DNA of 64,000 bases from Myxococcota bacterium (lineage in GTDB: Bacteria; Myxococcota; B64-G9). Within the stretch, counting starts at the first letter, position 1. Every line of letters starts with the position of its first letter. The notes under the pieces are model-generated. The model had not been told where the DNA came from and made no database searches. It saw only the letters and a list, made by a program, of their open reading frames with translations. Positions 44,395 to 51,804 of this stretch are shown one piece after another. Made by a program: the position numbers and the translations under genes. The stretch lies in the NCBI GenBank assembly GCA_022710975.1, contig JAKLGA010000021.1:1-64000 (forward strand), given 5' to 3'.

Positions 44395-44485
44395 GGTGCC
44401 TCGACCTCCGGCCTCAGGCTACACCCTCGGCCCCGTTTGGAGCTAGGATACTCCCAGACGGCACCTGTCGCCGGGGAGGTGGACG

Positions 44486-45028
44486 ATGATCCGCTGGCTG
44501 CGCAGGTCGTGGGTGTGCTTCGGGCTCGGCGCCTCGCTGTTCGTGCTGGCCGGGTGCGGGGGCGGGGAGACGCTGGGCGACCCGCCCGAGTCGGTGGTCG
44601 TGGATCTGGTGGTCGCCCTGTCCGCGCCCGTGGACGGCGTGGTCACCGCGGATCTGCGCGACCGCGCGGACGTGACGCTCGAGGTGGGCACCGCGCGCGG
44701 GGATCTGTGGCGCGACATGCTGCAGCACTCCCTGGACAACACGCGCCCGGTGTACCTGGAGCTCGAGCCCGAGACCCGGCGCATCCAGGACCTCGAGCTG
44801 CCGTACGTGAGCCCGGCGCACTCCGTGGACGAGACGGCCGAGGGCGCGGAGGTGCAGCTCATCTACTCCGCCGCCATCCACTTCCTCTACCTGACCCAGC
44901 CGAAGTACCAGGCGATGCTCGCGCTGCTGCAGGACTCGGTCACCAGCGGCGCCAGCCTGGTGGTCTCGGAGAAGGACCAGGTGGGGATCGTGGACGTCCG
45001 GCCGGACACCTTCAGCGCCACGCCCTGA
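44486..45028 (+). CDS. Lipoprotein of unknown function
   Basis: A 180-residue lipoprotein (lipobox VLAGC, Cys24) with no recognised domain. The mature part has alternating beta-like segments (SVVVDLVVAL, GVVTADL, DVTLEVGT) and a helix-rich C-terminal half (QLIYSAAIHFLYLTQPKYQAMLALLQDSV). ATG 44486 after GGGGAGGTGG; a TAGGAT -10-like element stands at 44444-44449 with a poor -35. The next gene begins 35 nt after the stop, so the three genes to 47513 may form one unit. Confidence 0.7.
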   Translation: MIRWLRRSWVCFGLGASLFVLAGCGGGETLGDPPESVVVDLVVALSAPVDGVVTADLRDRADVTLEVGTARGDLWRDMLQHSLDNTRPVYLELEPETRRIQDLELPYVSPAHSVDETAEGAEVQLIYSAAIHFLYLTQPKYQAMLALLQDSVTSGASLVVSEKDQVGIVDVRPDTFSATP

Positions 45029-45063
45029 GCCTGTCCGCTCCGGAAGCCCCCGGGAGGTGCGTC

Positions 45064-45870
45064 ATGTTCGCCAGGCTGCCCTCGCTGCCGGGTCTGCTGG
45101 TGACGATCCTGTCGAGCTCCGCCCTGGCCGGGCCCCCGGTGGCCCTCGAGGCGGTGCGGACGCTCGAGGGCGGGGGGCGGTTCCTGGTCGGCCCGCGCTG
45201 GTCGCCCGACGGCCGCCTGCTGCTGGCCTCGGGCCGCGGCGGGCACGGGCTGTTCACCCTGTCGGAGGCCGGCGACCTCCTGGAGGAGCTCGCGCCGGCC
45301 TCGCCCGCGGCGGCCGGCTGGACGCCGGACGGGCGCGTGGACGCGGCGCGGCCCGCGCTGGATGAGTCCGGGCAGGAGTGGATCACGGCCGGCTCCAGCG
45401 TGCTCGTGTTCGCGGAGTACACCGGGCGGCTGGCCGTGCTCCGGCCCTGGGGGGTCCAGGTGCTGGCGGAGGGGGCCTGGGACGTGCGGCCGTCGCCCGA
45501 CGGACGCCTGGTGGCCTTCTGCCTCGGGCACCTCAGCGCGCCGGCCCTGGTCGTCGCGGACCTGGCCGGCGGGGCGAGCTGGCGGCTCCCGGGCGCCCAC
45601 CCGGCCTGGGCCCCGGACGGCTCCGGGCTGGTGTTCGCCCGGCCCGTGGCCGGAACCGAGCGCGCCCCCGGGCCCTCCGCGGACGCGCCGTTCGCCTCCT
45701 CGGCGCTGGTGTGGTGGTCGGCCGCGGACGGGTCGCAGACCGAGCTGTGGTCCTCGGGCCTGCCCTTCCAGCCCGCCTTCTCCGCCGACGGCGGCAGGCT
45801 GGCCTGGAGCGACTGGGCCAGCGGCCGGCTGCTGGTGGGCCGCCTGCGGCGGCCGGGGGTGCGGCCATGA
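45064..45870 (+). CDS. Exported TolB-like beta-propeller protein
   Basis: A 268-residue exported protein with signal peptide (cleavage near ALAG-P). It has WD40/TolB-type blades: GPRWSPDGRLLLASGRGG, VRPSPDGRLVAFCLG, HPAWAPDGSGLVFARP and QPAFSADGGRLAWSD, each with the SPDG turn seen in PD40 repeats. It lacks a lipobox and may be periplasmic. The stop overlaps the next start (ATGA at 45867-45870), so the propeller and the CHAP/MopE protein are translationally coupled. Confidence 0.8.
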   Translation: MFARLPSLPGLLVTILSSSALAGPPVALEAVRTLEGGGRFLVGPRWSPDGRLLLASGRGGHGLFTLSEAGDLLEELAPASPAAAGWTPDGRVDAARPALDESGQEWITAGSSVLVFAEYTGRLAVLRPWGVQVLAEGAWDVRPSPDGRLVAFCLGHLSAPALVVADLAGGASWRLPGAHPAWAPDGSGLVFARPVAGTERAPGPSADAPFASSALVWWSAADGSQTELWSSGLPFQPAFSADGGRLAWSDWASGRLLVGRLRRPGVRP

Positions 45871-47513
45871 GCCGCGCCTGCCTGGCCGCCCTGGCGCTGC
45901 TCGGGATCGGGCTGCTGCCCGCGTCCGCCCGGGCGGCGTACGAGTGCGGCGGCGAGTACGACAACTGCGACTGCGGCGCCGCGACCTTCTGCATCTGCGA
46001 CGGCACCTGCGGCAACTGCGTCTGGCACGCCTGGCACATGGCCTGCTGCGGCTGGGGCCGGGCGCTGGAGTGGTGCACCGACGCCCAGTACTGGAACGAC
46101 CAGGCCCAGAGCCGCGGCTACCCCACCGGGTCCCACTCCCAGGCCAGCTCGATCTTCGTGTGCGAGCCGTCCGCCACCTGCAGCGAGTGGGGCCACGTGG
46201 GCTGGCTGGTGCAGGCCTACGCCGACGGCAGCTTCGACTCCACCGAGCAGTTCTGGGGCGGGCCCTGCGGCACCCACGACCGCCACCGGGCCGAGAGCTT
46301 CGCCACCGGCGGCTTCATCTACGACCCGGACGGCACCCAGCCCGGCCTGGACGACGCCTCCTTCGTGTCCGAGACCATCCCGGACGGCACCCACCTGGCG
46401 GCCGGGCAGCCCTTCACCAAGCGCTGGACCATGCGCAACGACGGCGACACCACCTGGACCCAGGCGGACAGCTACCTGTGGGCCTTCGACGGCGAGCAGC
46501 AGTTCGGCGCGGCCGAGCAGACCCTGCTGCCCGCGGGCGCCTCGGTGGCGCCGGGGCAGACCTGGGACTGGGACGTGCCCATGGTGGCGCCGGCCTCGGC
46601 CGGCACCTACCGCGGCTACTGGCGCATGGATCGCTACGGCACGGCGCGGTTCGGGGACCGGGTGTGGGTGGAGATCGTGGTCGACCCCCCGGCGGACGGG
46701 GACGGCGACGGCTACCCGGCGGGCGAGGACTGCGACGACGGGGACGGGGCCGTGCACCCGGGCGCCGTGGAGACCTGCGGCGACGGGCGGGACGAGGACT
46801 GCGACGGGCAGACCGACGAGGGCTGCGCCCCGGCGGACGGGGACGGCGACGGCTACCCGGTGGGCGAGGACTGCGACGACGGGGACGGGGCCGTGCACCC
46901 GGGCGCCGTGGAGACCTGCGGCGACGGGCGGGACGAGGACTGCGACGGGCAGACCGACGAGGGCTGCGCCCCGGCGGACGGGGACGGCGACGGCTACCCG
47001 GTGGGCGAGGACTGCGACGACGGGGACGGGGCCGTGCACCCGGGCGCCGTGGAGACCTGCGAGGACGGGCGGGACGAGGACTGCGACGGGCAGACCGACG
47101 AGGGCTGCGGCACCGGCATCGACGCCGACGGCGACGGCTACCCGGACGGCAGCGATTGCGATGACGCCGATCCGGACATCCACCCGGGCGCGACGGAGCT
47201 CTGCGGCGGGCCGGACAGCGACTGCGATGGCCTCGTGGATCCCGCCGTCCTGGAGGAGCTGTGCGGCAACCAGCGCGACGACGACTGCGACGGCCTCGTG
47301 GACGAGGGTTGCGACGACGGGGGGAGCGGCGACGGAGGGGGCGATGACGGAGGGGGCGGCGACGGGGGGAACGGCGACGGAGGGGGCGGCGACGGAGGGC
47401 TCGAGGAGGGGCCGGCCGGGGGTTGCGGCTGTGGGGCCGCGGGGGCCGGGACTCCGGGCCTGCTCGGCCTGCTGCTCGCCCTGCTCGCCCTGCGCCGGGT
47501 CCGATCCAGGTGA
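45867..47513 (+). CDS. CHAP-NBR1-MopE repeat protein with MYXO-CTERM-like tail
   Basis: A 548-residue exported, anchored protein. Signal peptide (1-23); CHAP amidase/peptidase-like domain (about 25-155) with the candidate nucleophile C51 in GNCVWHAW and H110 in EWGHV; an NBR1-type Ig-like domain (about 160-275, RWTMRNDGDTTWTQ...PMVAPASAGTYRGYWRMD); three near-identical 47-residue repeats plus a fourth divergent one of the MopE metal-binding type (DGDGYP.GEDCDDGD, DEDCDGQTDEGC); then a Gly/Asp linker and a C-terminus GGCGCGAAG, hydrophobic helix and Arg residues, as in MYXO-CTERM. It may trim peptidoglycan and be sorted to the surface. Coupled to the upstream propeller gene. Confidence 0.85.
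   Translation: MSRACLAALALLGIGLLPASARAAYECGGEYDNCDCGAATFCICDGTCGNCVWHAWHMACCGWGRALEWCTDAQYWNDQAQSRGYPTGSHSQASSIFVCEPSATCSEWGHVGWLVQAYADGSFDSTEQFWGGPCGTHDRHRAESFATGGFIYDPDGTQPGLDDASFVSETIPDGTHLAAGQPFTKRWTMRNDGDTTWTQADSYLWAFDGEQQFGAAEQTLLPAGASVAPGQTWDWDVPMVAPASAGTYRGYWRMDRYGTARFGDRVWVEIVVDPPADGDGDGYPAGEDCDDGDGAVHPGAVETCGDGRDEDCDGQTDEGCAPADGDGDGYPVGEDCDDGDGAVHPGAVETCGDGRDEDCDGQTDEGCAPADGDGDGYPVGEDCDDGDGAVHPGAVETCEDGRDEDCDGQTDEGCGTGIDADGDGYPDGSDCDDADPDIHPGATELCGGPDSDCDGLVDPAVLEELCGNQRDDDCDGLVDEGCDDGGSGDGGGDDGGGGDGGNGDGGGGDGGLEEGPAGGCGCGAAGAGTPGLLGLLLALLALRRVRSR
46689..47111 (+). repeat. Three 141-bp tandem repeats inside the CHAP/MopE gene
   Basis: Units begin with CCGGCGGACGGGG at 46689/46830/46971 and are 141 bp (47 codons) long. 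They differ at very few bases, including synonymous positions, so the array was duplicated or homogenised recently. Each unit encodes two Asp-rich loops. Copy number may vary between strains. Confidence 0.85.
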
Positions 47514-47613
47514 GCGCGGGTGCTCCCACCCGCGAGCGCTCGCCCCGCCCGCAGTGACCTCTCGTACCACCGAAGTGCCGTGATGCGGGACAGCTCCGCT
47601 GCTCCGTCGCTCC

Positions 47614-47673
47614 GTGGGTCTCCTCCGGCTCGGGCGGTTGAGGAGAAACCGCCCCTCGCCCGAGGAGACCCAT
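47614..47673. repeat. 60-bp palindromic repeat, copy A
   Basis: Begins GTGGGTCTCCTC and ends in its complement except for the last base (GAGGAGACCCAT). An inner stem GGGCGGTT/AACCGCCC surrounds a GAGGAG loop. Followed after 23 bp by copy B; a third copy is at 51650-51709. Confidence 0.85.
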
Positions 47674-47696
47674 CCCGTGCTCTGCTCCGTCGCTCC

Positions 47697-47756
47697 GTGG
47701 GTCTCCTCCGGCTCGGGCGGTTGAGGAAAAACCGCCCCTCGCCCGAGGAGACCCAC
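47697..47756. repeat. 60-bp palindromic repeat, copy B
   Basis: Perfect 12-bp terminal inverted repeats GTGGGTCTCCTC and GAGGAGACCCAC with the inner hairpin GGGCGGTT...AACCGCCC. The preceding TCTGCTCCGTCGCTCC is shared with copy A, so the tandem unit is 83 bp. No U-tract follows. Confidence 0.88.
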
Positions 47757-47784
47757 TCCGCTAGGTCTCCCCCTCCGGGCTTCA

Positions 47785-47866
47785 GGGCCCTTCGGCTTCT
47801 ACCCTCGATGAAATGCCCTGAGCGGACCAGGTTTCCAAGCGCCGAAGTGCCAGGTTTCCAAGCGCC
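47785..47866. repeat. Dispersed repeat copy R1 and 17-bp direct repeat
   Basis: GGGCCCTTCGGCTTCTACCC followed by a CTCG(AT)GAAATG-CCC block matches copies at 49145 and 50099. Directly after it, CCAGGTTTCCAAGCGCC occurs twice, at 47827-47843 and 47850-47866 (23-bp period). The whole 47514-48005 interval is gene-free. Confidence 0.6.
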
Positions 47867-47929
47867 CCAGCGTTCGGGTGCCGGGCGTACTCGACACCCC
47901 GAGAAGCGAGACCGATAAGCCCCAGGGCC

Positions 47930-47958
47930 TTCTCCGGGGAGTCCTTTCCGGGTAATAT
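47930..47958 (+). promoter_or_regulatory. Candidate promoter of cysteine-rich lipoprotein
   Basis: TTCTCC (47930-47935), 17 bp, TAATAT (47953-47958), 48 nt before the ATG at 48006. The -10 is strong and the -35 weak. Confidence 0.4.
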
Positions 47959-48005
47959 CAGGTGATTCGTCCGCTGGCCTGGAAGCGGGGCTCGGGAGGT
48001 GGGTC

Positions 48006-49127
48006 ATGCGCAGGCGCTGGTCCGACGCCACCCGGCGAGTTGTCTGGCTCGTGCTCGCCTGCCTCGCCGTGGCCTGCGACGGGGGCGGGGGGACGCCCGA
48101 CGGGTCCAGCGGGGACGGGGGCGCGGATGGAGATGTGGACGGAGCCTTGGATGGGAGCGGGGACGGGGACGGGGACGGAGACGCGGAGGTCCAGCGCTGC
48201 GCGACCCGGGAGGACTGCGCGGGCTGTCTGGTGTGCAAGGACCAGGAGTGCGTGGCCGAGCCGGCGGTGTGCGTCGGAGACCTGGACTGCTGCCTGGGAC
48301 GGCGCTGCAACTTCGGCGCCTGCCTGCCCGAGCCGACCCACTGCGCGACCGACGCCGACTGCGCTGATCCGTGGTTCCCGCGCTGCGTGGGCGGGACCTG
48401 CCAGCAGGATCCGAACGAGTGCGTCTCGGACGCGGACTGTCAGGCCGGGCACGTGTGCGTCGGCAGGATCTGCGTGACCCCCTGCAGCCCCCAGACCTGC
48501 GAGCTCGGCCAGTGGTGCGACCACCGCGGGGTCTGCGTCCCAGGCTGCGACGCTGACGACGACTGCCTTCCGCCCGACACCTGCGACTACTCGCTCCACG
48601 CCTGCGGCCAGACCGACTGCTGCGGCAACGCCTGCGCCCCGGACAGCCAGTACTGCGACCCGCGCGCCTGCGAGTGCGGGCAGCGGTGCGAGGCCTCGCC
48701 GGGCTGCGAGGTCAACCAGCGCTGCTGCCCGGGTGCCTACCCATGCGATCTGACCACCGGACGGTGCACCTGCACCGCGGACTCCTGCCCGGAGGGCAAG
48801 AGCTGCGAGCCGGTCACCGGAGCGTGCCTCCCGCCCGATGCCATCTGCGACCCTCCCTGCTCGCCGCCGAGCGTCTGCGTCGACAACGCGTGCGTACCCC
48901 ACGAAGAGCCTGGCGGCCCGTGCTTCGTCGACTCCGAGTGCGACGCCACCCAGGGGTACCTGTGCGACAGCGCGGTGGGCTGCGCCGAGTGCGTCGCGGA
49001 GGACCCGGCCTTCACGCCCGAGTTCGTGTGCCGGGTGGAGTGCTCGCTGGTCACGCGCGAGTGCAGCCACCCGGCCTACACCTGCAAGCTCCGCCGCCCG
49101 GGTCCGACGGGCCTGTGCGTCCCGTGA
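48006..49127 (+). CDS. Cysteine-rich repeat lipoprotein
   Basis: A 373-residue lipoprotein (lipobox LAVAC, Cys24) with an Asp/Gly linker and then a purely disulfide-rich body. Short modules such as CATREDCAGCLVCKDQEC, CVSDADCQAGHVCVGRIC and CTADSCPEGKSCEPVTGAC repeat with roughly even spacing, the pattern of myxobacterial EGF/dickkopf-like cysteine modules. No enzyme motif is present; an extracellular adhesin or scaffold is likely. ATG 48006 follows GGGAGGTGGG. Confidence 0.82.
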   Translation: MRRRWSDATRRVVWLVLACLAVACDGGGGTPDGSSGDGGADGDVDGALDGSGDGDGDGDAEVQRCATREDCAGCLVCKDQECVAEPAVCVGDLDCCLGRRCNFGACLPEPTHCATDADCADPWFPRCVGGTCQQDPNECVSDADCQAGHVCVGRICVTPCSPQTCELGQWCDHRGVCVPGCDADDDCLPPDTCDYSLHACGQTDCCGNACAPDSQYCDPRACECGQRCEASPGCEVNQRCCPGAYPCDLTTGRCTCTADSCPEGKSCEPVTGACLPPDAICDPPCSPPSVCVDNACVPHEEPGGPCFVDSECDATQGYLCDSAVGCAECVAEDPAFTPEFVCRVECSLVTRECSHPAYTCKLRRPGPTGLCVP

Positions 49128-49144
49128 GGGGCGCTCCGCCTCTC

Positions 49145-49218
49145 CTGGCACCGCGGCCCTTCGGCTTACCCCCTCGCAGAATGTCCTGGTTGGATGAGCA
49201 TGGGCGACCGGCAAGCGC
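49145..49218. repeat. Dispersed intergenic repeat, copy R2
   Basis: CCGCGGCCCTTCGGCTTACC, then CCTCGCAGAATGTCC and, after about 20 bp, CGACCGGCAAGCGCCC. Copy R3 at 50099-50175 shares all three blocks, and R1 at 47785 shares the first two. Confidence 0.6.
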
Positions 49219-49313
49219 CCGGCCCTGCGCTCATCGGGGCAGGCCTTGTCGGCTGCGGCCGGCGCTGGTAGGCTCGGAGTTGCAGACGGCATCGCACCAT
49301 GGAGGTCGGGGAC

Positions 49314-49937
49314 ATGCGGGGATTCGGGATTCTCGCGCTGGTTGCACTGGCGCTCTTCTTGTGCCCCGGTGCCCAGGCCGTTGGGGACGCGGGCATCGGG
49401 CCCTGCTGGTCGGAGTGCTGTTTCGGCACGAGCAACCTGAACAGGGCCGTGGCCCAGGCCGAGGTGACGGCTGTCCGGGCCCAGGGCGTCAGCATCCGCC
49501 TGCTCGAGACTCCAATCTACTGCGAGGGGGGCGTGTCCTGCTCGCCCTCGGACTTCCCGGCGGAACTCGCGTGGGGCGGGGGCAGTTGCCCGCTGCAGTG
49601 CGGGGAGTGCGAGCAGCTGGCCGTCGGAACGATAGGTTTCTTCCTGCTCGAGGAGCCCACGGGCTGCCTGCACCGCGTGCTCCCCGTCAACGCGGAGGAG
49701 GTGGGCTGCGGCAGGTACGACTCGGACGTGCCGATCGCCTTCGCCCTGGAACAGGCGCTGCGCGGACCCGCCGTGTGCGACGAGACCTACCGGCAGGCCG
49801 GCTACCTGGACGAGTGCGGCACGGGCGACGATGACCAGGACGGCTGCGCCCAGGCGGGTCTGAGCGGGGGCATCGTGTTGGTGGTCCTGGTGCTCGGGCT
49901 GGGCTGGTTCGCCCACAGGAGGCGCGGGGCATGCTGA
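49314..49937 (+). CDS. Small cysteine-rich exported protein with C-terminal membrane/Arg tail (paralogue 2)
   Basis: A 207-residue paralogue of the protein at 18175-18816. Shared order: signal peptide, early cysteine pair, IYCEGGVSCSPSDFPAELAW, a CPLQCGECEQL segment, EPTGCLHRVLPVNAEEVGC, a P-x-AFAL segment, C...Y.QAGY, then a Cys, a hydrophobic segment GGIVLVVLVLGLGWF and HRRRGAC. Function unknown; the tail implies membrane retention or a sorting step at the inner membrane. The ATG at 49314 has GGAGG 8 nt upstream; an ATG at 49299 is possible. The overlapping ATGCTGA at its end begins a degenerate lipoprotein frame. Confidence 0.8.
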   Translation: MRGFGILALVALALFLCPGAQAVGDAGIGPCWSECCFGTSNLNRAVAQAEVTAVRAQGVSIRLLETPIYCEGGVSCSPSDFPAELAWGGGSCPLQCGECEQLAVGTIGFFLLEEPTGCLHRVLPVNAEEVGCGRYDSDVPIAFALEQALRGPAVCDETYRQAGYLDECGTGDDDQDGCAQAGLSGGIVLVVLVLGLGWFAHRRRGAC

Positions 49938-50011
49938 GAACTCGATGTGTCGCGTGGCTGGGACTGGCGCTGTCTGCCGTAACGGGACTCTCCGGCCTCT
50001 TCTGGCTCTAG
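49931..50011 (+). pseudogene. Remnant of a lipoprotein signal peptide
   Basis: ATG at 49931 overlaps the stop of the preceding gene and opens a 26-codon frame MLRTRCVAWLGLALSAVTGL... with a perfect signal-peptide character. A TAG at 50009 stops it immediately before in-frame codons for GCGG, where the lipobox cysteine would be. The following DNA does not stay open. It looks like a lost lipoprotein gene once coupled to the upstream gene; a functional small membrane peptide cannot be excluded. Confidence 0.5.
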
Positions 50012-50054
50012 GGCTGCGGCGGCCCCCGGTTCGCAGGTGCCAGCCGTCCGCGAG

Positions 50055-50175
50055 CGGAGGTCAGCTCAGGCCGACGATTCGTCGGCTGACCCTCCGTGCC
50101 TGGCTCCGCGGCCCTTCGGCGTCCTCCCTCGCAGAATGTCCGGAGCGGGTGCACATGGACGCTCGGCAAACGCCT
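50055..50175. repeat. Strong hairpin and dispersed repeat copy R3
   Basis: CGGAGGTCAG (50055-50064) pairs with CTGACCCTCCG (50086-50096, one bulged C), enclosing an inner perfect CCGACGA-T-TCGTCGG stem (50071-50085). Directly after it, 50099-50175 repeats the R2 blocks. The interval 50012-50411 holds no gene. Confidence 0.6.
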
Positions 50176-50411
50176 CTGCCACCAGGGGGCCAGGCTCTGG
50201 TCGCGGTGCCGCCCGTCCGCACCGGTATCCGTAGCTACGGCTGCGGCTGGGACTGGACCGGGCCGCTCGCGAGCGCCACCTGCCCCGTGGCGGCCCCAGG
50301 CTCCGCTCCGTAACCTGGGGACCGGCTCGGCCGACCGACGGCCGGGCGAGGGTGACCTCGGGGGTGAGCCCTGGAGAGTCCCCCTCGATCCCCACAGGGC
50401 GAGGAGGACGA

Positions 50412-51587
50412 ATGCTGACGAACCATGCTTCGACGAGTGTTCTCGTGTTCTCGGTGCTCGCGCTGGGCCTGATCGCGGGGGCCTGCGGCAGCGGCTCGGA
50501 GCCCTTCCAGACCGAACCCGCCATCCGCGCCAGCGATCAGCAGCTCACCGCGGCCAACGAGGTCCTGGTGGCCAGCGCCAGCTCGGACGGCCCGGGCTGG
50601 GCGACCATCCACGCTGACGAGGCCGGCGCGCCCGGCGCGGTGCTCGGCTTCACCGCCGTGCCGGACGGCCAGAGCAGCCAGGTCGCGGTCACCCTCGAGC
50701 GCGACGCCACGGACGGCGAGACGCTGTGGGCCATGCTGCACCTGGACGCCGGGACCCTGGGGACCTACGAGTTCCCGGGCGCCGACGTGCCCGTCACCGA
50801 CGCGCAGGGCGCCATGGTCATGGAGTCCTTCAGCGTGACCCTGGCCCCGCCCCCTGAGCCCGCCATCGCGGCGGCGGCCCAGACGCTCGACGACCTGTCC
50901 ACCGTGGTGCTCGTGCAGAGCGCCACCTCGGTTGGCCTCGGCTGGGTCACCATCCACGAAGACGACGCAGGCAGCCCGGGCCTGGTCCTGGGCCACGCCC
51001 ACCTCGACGCCGGCACCACCGCCTCCGTCGCCGTGGTCCTCGATCGGCCGGCGGTGAACGGGGAGACCCTGCACGCCATGCTGCACCTGGACGAGGGCAC
51101 CCCTCGGGCTTACGAGTTCCCGGGCGTTGACGTCCCGGCCACCGACGGGCAAGGGGGTGTGGTCATGGCGCCCTTCCTGGTGACCGTGCCCGTGGCCACC
51201 CCGGCCGTGCGGCTCACCCTCGGCGCCAGCGGGACCACCGACTACCGGGTGGTGAGCGCGGAGCCGACCGACCTGGCCGGTGGGCTGGGCGTGGGCCTCA
51301 TGGATCCCGCCCTGAGCTTGCGTGCGGGCTGGCGCTACGAGGTGGTGAACCAGGCCGCGGGCAGCCACCCCTTCGAGCTGGTGACCCGGGGGGCGATCGC
51401 CGCCCAGGACACGGTGCTCCTGTCGGCGTCAGCCAGCGGCAGCCTGGAGGGCGACGCCGCGGTCCACTGGACCGAGGTCGGCGGTACCCTGGGCTTCACC
51501 CTGGCCGGCGGCCTGAGCGCGGCGCTGGACGGTTACCGCTGCGCATTCCACCCGGCCAGCATGCGGGGGACCATGGCCGTGGAGTGA
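50412..51587 (+). CDS. Lipoprotein with two DUF7282 domains and a cupredoxin-like copper site
   Basis: A 391-residue lipoprotein (lipobox IAGAC, Cys25). Two DUF7282-type repeats follow (about 38-150 and 155-265), each with GPGWATIHADEAG.PG.VLG..., TLWAMLHLD.G..G.YEFPG.DVPV. The C-terminal domain (about 270-391) looks like a small cupredoxin: a His in AGSHPFEL (H319) and C377, H380, M384 in YRCAFHPASM provide the four type-1 copper ligands; the Cys-x2-His-x3-Met loop has an intermediate length between amicyanin and plastocyanin. It may be an electron carrier or copper binder outside the inner membrane. ATG after GAGGAGG. Confidence 0.78.
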   Translation: MLTNHASTSVLVFSVLALGLIAGACGSGSEPFQTEPAIRASDQQLTAANEVLVASASSDGPGWATIHADEAGAPGAVLGFTAVPDGQSSQVAVTLERDATDGETLWAMLHLDAGTLGTYEFPGADVPVTDAQGAMVMESFSVTLAPPPEPAIAAAAQTLDDLSTVVLVQSATSVGLGWVTIHEDDAGSPGLVLGHAHLDAGTTASVAVVLDRPAVNGETLHAMLHLDEGTPRAYEFPGVDVPATDGQGGVVMAPFLVTVPVATPAVRLTLGASGTTDYRVVSAEPTDLAGGLGVGLMDPALSLRAGWRYEVVNQAAGSHPFELVTRGAIAAQDTVLLSASASGSLEGDAAVHWTEVGGTLGFTLAGGLSAALDGYRCAFHPASMRGTMAVE

Positions 51588-51649
51588 GCGCAGCCCCGCT
51601 CGCGGGTGCCATCCACCCGCAGCGAAGGAACATCTCGATCCGCTGCTCC

Positions 51650-51709
51650 GTGGGTCTCCTCCGGCTCGGGCGGTTGAGGAAAAACCGCCCGTCGCCCGAG
51701 GAGACCCAC
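51650..51709. repeat. 60-bp palindromic repeat, copy C
   Basis: Starts GTGGGTCTCCTC and ends GAGGAGACCCAC; near-identical to copy B, including the inner GGGCGGTT hairpin. The downstream TGGTCTCCCCTCCGGGCT resembles the flank of copy B (AGGTCTCCCCCTCCGGGCT), so the duplicated unit extends beyond the palindrome. Confidence 0.88.
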
Positions 51710-51804
51710 TGCGCTTGGTCTCCCCTCCGGGCTGGCTCACCAGCCCCATCGTGAGAACCAACAGCGCCTGTGTCGATTCTCAGGCTGTCATCGAGGGGAA
51801 TGAA

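Noticed and set aside
45012-47756. A 914-codon minus-strand open frame running through the MopE repeats and the palindromic repeats
   Set aside because: It consists of antisense repeat translation and intergenic repeat sequence; the plus-strand genes explain the DNA.
47614-47756. The palindromes as intrinsic terminators
   Set aside because: No run of T follows, and the copies come in tandem with conserved flanks, which fits a repeat family better.
47614-51709. The three palindromes as a CRISPR array
   Set aside because: Spacing is irregular (23 bp, then almost 4 kb with a gene between) and there are no spacers or cas genes.
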